Assembly: GCA_022376925.1 (NCBI GenBank) | Contig: JAIOJX010000027.1 | Coordinates: 21,965,471-22,029,470 of the forward strand | DNA length: 64,000 nucleotides | Direction: 5' to 3' | From: Tragulus kanchil | Taxonomy: Eukaryota > Chordata > Mammalia > Artiodactyla > Tragulidae | Shown here: positions 43,601-52,600 of the stretch, one piece after another | Numbering within the stretch: the stretch's first letter is position 1 | Layout of the letters: every line of letters starts with the position of its first letter | Position numbers and translations under genes: made by a program | Notes under the pieces: model-generated | Told to the model about the DNA's origin: nothing | The model's input: only the letters and a program-made list of their open reading frames with translations | Database searches by the model: none

Positions 43601-46600
43601 TCGCAGCTGCCTTGGTTGTTATATAAGATCGTGGACAAGTTCACGACTCCCCCTCGACTGCAGTTTTGTTTCCAAATGAAGACAACAACCGGTGCGAAGC
43701 GTGTTCAGTTGAAAAGGGATCTCAGAGGGAAGCTGCAGTCACGTCTGGGCACTCGGTAGGGCCCCGTAATGTCGGTTCAGGCTTCCCAGGCGGCTCAGGG
43801 CTGGAGACCCTGCCTGCCAGTGCAGGAGATGCCGATTCCATTCCTGAGTTGGGAAGGTCCCCTGGAGGAGGAAGTGGCCACCCGCTCCAGTATCCCTGCC
43901 TGGAGAGCCCCATGGACGGAGGAGCCTGGCGGGGTAGAGTCCATAGGATTCCAAAGAGTCAGACACGACTTCGAGACTAAACAACAACAGACGTTGGCTC
44001 CCTTGCCGGTTCTCTGAGCCTCTTTCTTCCCGCCCGCAGGGCAGAGCCTTCTCCGAGGGGTGGCTCTGTCTCCTCAGGAGTGGTAGGAAGCAGAAGGTGG
44101 CCCCGGGCCTGAGGGTGGCCTGTCCGAGGCAGCATCCCCTCAGAAGTGGGGTGTGGAGAGACGGGGGGTAGCACCCGGACCAGGTGTGAGAAAGGCCTCC
44201 TGTCTCCAGAGGCCGGGAGGAGAGTGTGATGTGACGTGGAGACGGCTGCCCAGGGGCCACAGCGTGCCTTCTGGAGAGACTCGGGCTCCCTCCGGCAGTG
44301 GTCCCAGCAGCCGCCAGGCCACCCTGCACTGGAGGAGCCTCCTGTGGCTCGTGACCCTTCCCTGCCTCCCAGGTAGCTCCTTCCAGCTTCTCTAAAGCTG
44401 CGTTAAGCAGCCAGGGCTCCTTGACGAGACGTCACCATGCTCGGTAGTAAGACTTCGGGATAAGTTTCCAAGCTCACCATCTGTGGGTTACCGTAACGTT
44501 GGATACAAATCTCAGGTCCTTCAGCAAGAATGTTCTGTCTCATCGAAACAGGGCAGGAGATGGTTGAGAGCAGGGGGCTCAGAACAAGAGGTGCCAGGGG
44601 CTCTTTCCTAGGTCCGTTCTGTTTCGGTTGCCTAGAAAGGAGGAGAAGGGGAGGCTTTAGAAAGGGATCTGAGGGTGTTGTCAATGGTCAACCAGTCCAG
44701 GTGGCCTTTCAGCAGCAGATTTGGGGGATCACAGAGTGAGCCCAAGACCTGCCCCCGCCCAGATGCCCGCTTGTCTGCAGGCTGATGGGGCTGGGATCAC
44801 ATCACCCAGGCTCCTGCGAGCTGGGCAGCGACGCCCCAGGGGCCTGGACCGTCCCGTGTCCAGCCCCGCACTCACAGACAGCCCGGGGAGCCCTGTCCTG
44901 TGCAGCGGCTGCGTGGGCGCCCTCCAGGGTGTCTTGGCTCTTCTCTTCCAGGCGCCGCCCCTCCCTGCCCCAAGCCACCAGCGCTCCCGTCCCCTGGGAG
45001 GCAGCACCCTGGGCATCGAGAGCCAGAGCCGAACCCGCGTGCAGGGTTGCCACTCCTTCCCTGGTTCTTCCCCCAAATCGCTCTCCCAGGCTCCCCCATT
45101 CCAGAGACAAACAGCGTTTTCACCGGTCTTCAAGCAGAGGCGGTTCAGGTACCCTCCCTGGCCGGTCTGCCTCCTTCCAGAAGCCGTCCCCCGACCTGCA
45201 GCCGCTTCTCAGTTAACCAGATGTGTGGACGGGTCTTTCCTCGCGGCCAGCCCCCTGATGCCCAGGTCTGATGGGTGGTCAAGTTCCCACCCTGTGGGTT
45301 TGGTTTCTTGCCCTGTTCTACTTGCCCCTGGCTACTTAAGAACGTTCTGGGGAGTCTGTAACGTTCGGCTCATTGTGGGCTCGCCCTGGGGCTCCGCGCC
45401 CTCTTCTCCCGGGCTCCGCACCTTCAGCAGGCACGCGCTCGCCTTCTGATGGGGGTTACGGGAGCGTCTCAGCGCTCACTCCATCCAAATGGGGCTGACG
45501 TGTTTGACGTGAGCTGACCTGGCTTCCTGCTGAAGGACGTCGTGAGACAACAGCCAGGTTTCTAGAGCTGACCTCTGTGCTCAAGAAGCACCCACTCCTG
45601 TAGAATGTCTGGGCCTCCACTTTTATCTTCGGGCTTCTCCTGAATCCACCCATCCGGCAAGCATCTCCCAAGCGCCTTCGGGGTGCCTCCATCTCTTCCC
45701 ATCTCCCCTTTTCCATCAGCTAAATGTGTCTGAGGGATGGGCGGAGAAGAGGCTGGCGGCACCCTCGTCATGGCCAGGTCGCTCGTCTGACGCCGCCAGG
45801 CAGCCTGTCCTGGCAGGAACCCCCTGCAACAGGGTCCCTCCTGCTCTTGGGATCAGCGGCTCCCTGCCCGTCCTCCGCCCTCTGGGGACAGGGTCCTGGG
45901 AAGAGCTGGTCCTCCTGCAGAGTTCAGCCAGCCTCTAGGTGGCGTGATGCCTCTCGTCATTGGGTTCCGGCTGATGAGCTGAGCTCCTGGTCCACCGGGC
46001 CTGCGGCACCAGCCTCTGTTCTTCCCCCACGTCCGTCCGTCCTGCTGAGGACGGATCCTCCTTCCTACTTGAACTCCCCCTGCGGAGCGTCTGTGGGGAG
46101 GTCGTGCCGTAAGAACGGTGATGACCTGGCGTCCTGGGCCGAGCGCCTCTCTCGGCTTCAGCCGTTTCGCATTCCCCCCGCCCCCGCCCCAGGACGCTGG
46201 GAGGACGGATGGGCCTCACGCCATCCTCCCATAAGGGTGTGCTGAGCTTTGTTGGGGTCACGCGGCCAGGCCTGATGTTATCGATGACCTTCTCTGCGCA
46301 CGCGATGCGCTTTGGGACATTCACCCGCGCTCTGGGGTCTCGCCGTTGCATTAGCTGGGGACACCATCGGGATGCAAGACCCCCGCCCTGAGCGCGTGGC
46401 CGCCGTCACTGCCCCTCGCTGCCTCCGAGACCTCCTCCTCGACCGGCAGACGCAGTTCAAGTGGGTAAAATGTAAACTCCCAAACCAAAACCTTCACAGC
46501 CACTTGAGAAATAAAAATAGACTCCTTGAATGTGTCTTCAGGGCACTTCAAGGATGCGTGGAAAGTTCACTTCCCGTTCAGGCTCCTGCTGCGTTGCCAT

Positions 46601-49600
46601 TAACCCCAATTAACTCTTTAACCCCTCGCTGCCCAACCAGAACAGCCTTGAATTTGGGGTGTGCGTTTCCTTTGTCGCTTGAAATGACCTCAGGACCGGT
46701 CGAGAGGCTCACAGCCGTGCCCTTGGTGTGTGTGAACAGACTCCCTGGGCCCGTGTACTGTGTCCGCAGCCCCAGCGGCCTCTGTGTGTTCGGGTGGATC
46801 AGGCACCGCATTGGCGTTCACCCTGCCAAGCCTTGTCTCTTCATCACCCCTGCCAGCTTTACAGAAGCCTGAGCTTGCCCTCCCTCCCCCAGTCCTAGAG
46901 CATGGAGGCTCCAAGTAGGTCTCCTGGCTTTTGATGTTGAGACTCCAGGACTTCCCTGGTGGTGCAGTGGGCAAGAATCCGCCTTGCAATACCGGGGACA
47001 TGGGTTCTGTCCCTGGCCCAAGAGGGTCCCAGAGGCTCTGAGCACCTAAGCCCATGCGCCATAACTAAGGCCTCAGGCAGCCAGATAAATACTGAAAAAA
47101 ATTCCAAGAGCTGGCAGCTGGAGTGAGAAAGCTGCTCGTGCCTGAATTCGGGCCTGTTGAAAGCTCCAGCTCACTTGTGGAGCCACAGACAGGCCAAAAA
47201 CGTGCTTAGTTTTAGAGAGGAAGTAGGGAAGCGGGCACTCCTGACGGCTGGCCATCCAGCCGGTTGCTTGACCGGGCAGAGTGTTAGCTCCCGTTCCAGG
47301 CCCTCTCTCGGCCCGGGGACAAGGGGACACCTGGAAGTGTCCTGGAAGTGTTGCCTTGGTGCTTTTGGGGCCGCTGCTGGCTTCCCTGACCACTGGGCCT
47401 TCATCCGCCCAGATCCTGCCCCCTCCGCTCCCCTCTCGGTCGGCAGTTGGGCTGGGAGGGACCCTCTCTGCTGCTTGTTCAGGATGTCTTCCCACGGTCG
47501 CTTGTCACAGGAGGTAGTTGGGGTGACGCTCTTTGATCCATGGGGCTGCCCAGAGGTTCCTCAGACACTTGTCCTGTGCGGCGGCCATCGCTGATGTGGC
47601 CCATGGCAGGGGCTCCGGGGCGAGCCGGAGGACTGGGTGGTTCTTCCCGCCTGCTGGCCCAGACCTTCCTCCCAGGCCCTCCCTCCCCACGTGCCGCGTA
47701 CCCTGCAAACACTGGCGTCCTGCGGGTCTCCGTGTCGCTGTCACGGCCCTTACGCTCTGCTGGGGACACAGAACCAACCCGTGCGCAGGGAGCAACATGG
47801 AAGCCTGCAGGCACCGAGTGCTGTGGAGCCGCCATGCCCCTGGGGGCTTGGTCAGGAGCCCCCCCATGAGGACGCGAGGTGGGGAGGCTGGCACCCGCGC
47901 GGGGCTGGAGAGGTGACAGGAAGAAGGAAGGTTGGAGCGGGGAAGAGGGGAAAGGTGTGAGGGTGAGAATTTGCTCCACGTGGGCAGAGGAGGTGTCGTG
48001 GAGCAAACAGCCTCACACAGCGTGGGCATCACAGCGGGCAGGGGACAGGGCCAGGGGACGCCCAGCCCCCTCCGCCGCTGCCTTACCCGTCCACCCAGCC
48101 TCTCCAGGCCCTCTGTTCCCCTGTCAGTAAAGTGAGGCACCGTCACCTGCCTGGCGGCCCCACAGATGGCCACGAAACCACGCGGGTAGGGGGTCGAGTG
48201 TGAACAGGTGTGCTTGGGGCTGGCCGAGGGGACGCTGGTGCCAGCCCGCTGGGGCCCAGGGGGGGTCAGGACAGGGGCACGGGATCCAAACGGCTCCCCA
48301 GCCCGAGCCTGCCCCGGCCCTCCACCCTCCTGAGTCCTCTTGCTTTATACATTGTTTCCACTGTGACCGCCGCCGTTCCACCCGCTGTGACCCCTGTGTT
48401 TCTCCAGAATTGCAAACAGCATGCTCCTGTGGTTTTAAGCCACCAAGTTACGGGGGTCGCCAACATCAGCACAGGGAATGAGGAAGGAATCAGGGGTCGT
48501 GGGAGCAGCCAGAGGTGGGTGGTACCCTTCACCTGCCCAGGGACACAGGTGGGAGAGGCCGCTGTGTGAGTGCTAGAGCCCCGGTCAAGTCTGCCAAGGC
48601 AGCGGGACACTGAGAGCCATGGCCAAGCGTGCCTGGGGCATGAGCTGCCTCCTGGCCATCAGGACCCCCAGGACTCCTTGGGGCCTCGGGTGCACGTCTA
48701 AACTCACTGACCAGACCAGAGGCCCACGAGCGGCCCCGTCTGCACCCTCCCGGGTCTCAGGCTTCATTCCAGTGACCCGTTGGAAGGTTTCACTTAGAGA
48801 CCAAAGCAGTCGTTCCTTTTGTCTGCTAGTTTTAAAGGCTCCCCCTTGGCCACAGCAGTCGCTGTCCCTGCCTCCTGCAATGAGTCGGGCTTGGCAAGTC
48901 CTTGAAGAGAGACTGAGCTTGAGCTGATCAATGGCATCTGGGTGTCTGGAAGTGGCTCGGGGAGCCAGCTAATTTGTAATGTCCTACAGGCTGGACAAGG
49001 AAACCCAGGAGGACAGACTGTCTCCTGCCTTTTCATTCCTTCTCTGGGTGAGAAAGAAAAGGGAAAACAGGAGATGCCACCGCGCTGGGCTGTCCAGCAT
49101 CTGGAGAGGCGCTCCGGCCCCGCTGGACCCCCAGGATGCCAGCCCGTTTCTCCCCGGACCTCGCAGCCACGCAGGCGAGGCCGCACAGGCCGCTGCGCCG
49201 CGTCCTCTGTCCTTTGCCGCCCCGGATGCCGCGTCTGGCTGGAACCCGTTTGCAGAAGACACCTGCTCCTTAATTAGCCCCAGCTCGCGCTTCGTCTCGG
49301 CCCGGCTCCCCGTGCCTCAGGGCCGCTGTTTGGCTGTCGGCCCTGCGTCTTCTCGGGCCCCGTGGTCGGTCTGTGGCCCCCAGTTGGGGGGTAGGGGGAG
49401 GAGAAAGCACGTCCCAGCCACCGTCCAGCCACAGAGGCGCAGCTGTTGACCCAGTTTTCCAAAAGAGCCCTTCACCGCCCACCTTCACCCCGAGGACAGA
49501 CCTGTGGTCCCTCAGCTGGCGGGGGCGGGGCGGACCCTCCTGCCCAGCGCAGCTGACGCTCCCTGGCACTTGGTGGGCATCTCACACCCACTTCCAGACG

Positions 49601-52600
49601 CTGCCCCGGGAGGTGTGTCTGTCTGCTCTGTCCCTTTAAACGAGGGGCATTCTCAGTGAGGGCCCGTCTTCGGGGTCGTATAAATGGGGCCTCGTGTGTA
49701 AACGGACGCTCAGGAAGATCTGTCGAGGAGGAGGCGGAAGACGGAGTCCCTCCTGGAGAGGAGTCCCCGGAGCCCGCGGCAGCGGGATTCCCCACCTGAC
49801 TGCAGGACTGGCTCTGTGGGCTCCCTGTTTGCCAGCAGTGGAAGCCTCCAGGACCCAGTCTGCCGGCCTCCAAGACGAGGGCTGAAGCCCGCCTCGTATA
49901 AGCCACCCACCAAGAAAACGTCCTGCACCCACAGCTGGAGGCTTCACAGGTCAGGAGGGAGGCGCCCCGACGGCTGGCCCGGGCACCCCCGAGTCCGGTC
50001 TCAAGCAGCCCAGGGTCACCGGGGAACATTTACGGCAGGTGGCTTGGTGCATGATCTTCTACGTGACGTGTCCCTCCCCCATCCTTCAAAAGAGCAATTC
50101 GTCAGTGGAAAGTTCCCCTGAAGTGGTAATTTTCCTAAAGGACGTGCTGGTGGCGCTGCAGACAGGCTGGCTCAGCCGAGAGCTGGGGTTCCCACACCTC
50201 CCTGTGTCCCCAGGCCACGCCTGCCGTGCAGGAGACCAGGGTCCATCCCTGGGTCGGGAAGATCCCCAGAGAAGGAAGTGGCAACCCACTCCAGGACGTG
50301 CTGGTGGCGCTCAGCCCTCGGCGCCCCGGTTTTGGATGGTCTGGCTGGAACCCGTTTGCAGAAGACACCTGCTCCTTAATTAGCCCCAGCTCGCGCTTCG
50401 TCTCAGCCCGGCTCCCCGTGCCTCAGGGCCGCTGTTTGGCTGTCGGCCCTGCATCTTCTCGGGCCCCGTGGTCGGTCTGTGGCCCCCAGTTGGGGGGTAG
50501 GGGGAGGAGAAAGCACGTCCCAGCCACCGTCCAGCCACAGAGGCGCAGCTGTTGACCCAGTTTTCCAAAAGAGCCCTTCACCGCCCACCTTCACCCCGAG
50601 GACAGACCTGTGGTCCCTCAGCTGGCGGGGGCGGGGCGGACCCTCCTGCCCAGCGCAGCTGACGCTCCCTGGCACTTGGTGGGCATCTCACACCCACTTC
50701 CAGATGCTGCCCCGGGAGGTGTGTCTGTCTGCTCTGTCCCTTTAAACGAGGGGCATTCTCAGTGAGGGCCCGTCTTCGGGGTCGTATAAATGGGGCCTCG
50801 TGTGTAAACGGACGCTCAGGAAGATCTGTCGAGGAGGAGGCGGAAGACGGAGTCCCTCCTGGAGAGGAGTCCCCGGAGCCCGCGGCAGCGGGATTCCCCA
50901 CCTGACTGCAGGACTGGCTCTGTGGGCTCCCTGTTTGCCAGCAGTGGAAGCCTCCAGGACCCAGTCTGCCGGCCTCCAAGACGAGGGCTGAAGCCCGCCT
51001 CGTATAAGCCACCCACCAAGAAAACGTCCTGCACCCACAGCTGGAGGCTTCACAGGTCAGGAGGGAGGCGCCCCGACGGCTGGCCCGGGCACCCCCGAGT
51101 CCGGTCTCAAGCAGCCCAGGGTCACCGGGGAACATTTACGGCAGGTGGCTTGGTGCATGATCTTCTACGTGACGTGTCCCTCCCCCATCCTTCAAAAGAG
51201 CAATTCGTCAGTGGAAAGTTCCCCTGAAGTGGTAATTTTCCTAAAGGACGTGCTGGTGGCGCTGCAGACAGGCTGGCTCAGCCGAGAGCTGGGGTTCCCA
51301 CACCTCCCTGTGTCCCCAGGCCACGCCTGCCGTGCAGGAGACCAGGGGTCCATCCCTGGGTCGGGAAGATCCCCAGAGAAGGAAGTGGCAACCCACTCCA
51401 GGACGCTTGCCTGGAGAATCCCGCCGTCGAGGAGCCTGGCGGTGTGTGGAGTCGCAAAGAGTCGGACAGACAGACTGACGGACACCTCGCTGTCTCCCCA
51501 GGCCACGGGGGCTGCCCAAGAGCCCCTGTCCTCTGCCTCGCGAGGCACCCCGCCCGCTGGAAACGCTGCTCCTTCCAGGGCGGAAGCAAGGCTGGTGGTT
51601 GGCCTCGGGGAGGAAGCTCTTTCCAGAAGTCTTCTAGCCCCGCGACTGCCAGGAGGCCGTACCCATCCCAGCTAATTAGAGCCCTGCGTAGGCGGGCGGC
51701 CCTTTAGTGTTTCCTGTCATCCCTTCTCGCAGTGATAATGGGCTTGGATGAGGGGTCACAGCCTCTCCCACATCCTGCCCCCCTTTCGGGCAGGGCGGAG
51801 CGGGGCGTGGAGGGATGGGTTCAGCCCAGCCACAGCGGAGCCAGGGACTGGCCGCCAGGCCGAGCAGCTGGGAGTGTTCACCCGGATCACAGGGCCAGCC
51901 CCGATTCCTCAAAGCGGGCCCCGCTCCCCACTTCCCGGCTTGGCACCGTCTGCCGCGTCTCTGGCGAGGGTCATTAGCACGAACGTGATCGAAGGGCACG
52001 TGTAAATGTTAATAGGGTCTGCTGTCTCCGCTGCCGCTTCCGAGTGGCAGATTGGAGATGGCGCCATCCTCGTAACTCCAACCAGCAGCTTAATTGCTCT
52101 GCTCCCGGAGCAGCCGACTTGGCCTGGAGATCCTCAGCGTCCCTCAGTTCCCAGCCCCAGTCTCGGCAGGGCCACGTCTACCCGGGTTTCCTTTGCAAAG
52201 AGGGTTCGGATTTCCCACAGGCCAATTCTCTAAGGCAGTATTTGAACTCTCTTTTGTTTGCCCCCTAAGTAAACCCTCTCTTTCCCTGCTCTCCAGGGAG
52301 GAAGGGTAGCCAGGGGGGTGGTGCCGGCAGCCCCCACTGCTCCCACCCCAACACTTGTCCACTCCCGGCCTCCTGGGGGGCGGGGTGGCCCCTGGTCTTC
52401 CTGGCCCAGGATGTTTCTCTGATGGCTTTGTCCCGGGAGCCACCGGCTCTGGTGGTCCAGGCTTCCCCTTCTCTCGAAGTTCCAGAGGCTGCTGGCTAAC
52501 GACATCCTGATCCATCCCGGGGATCATCTGAACCCTTCAGGATGGTGTCCTTCCCACTGTGCCCTGCGTCCCCACCCCCCGTCCTCCCCTCCCAGTAAAC

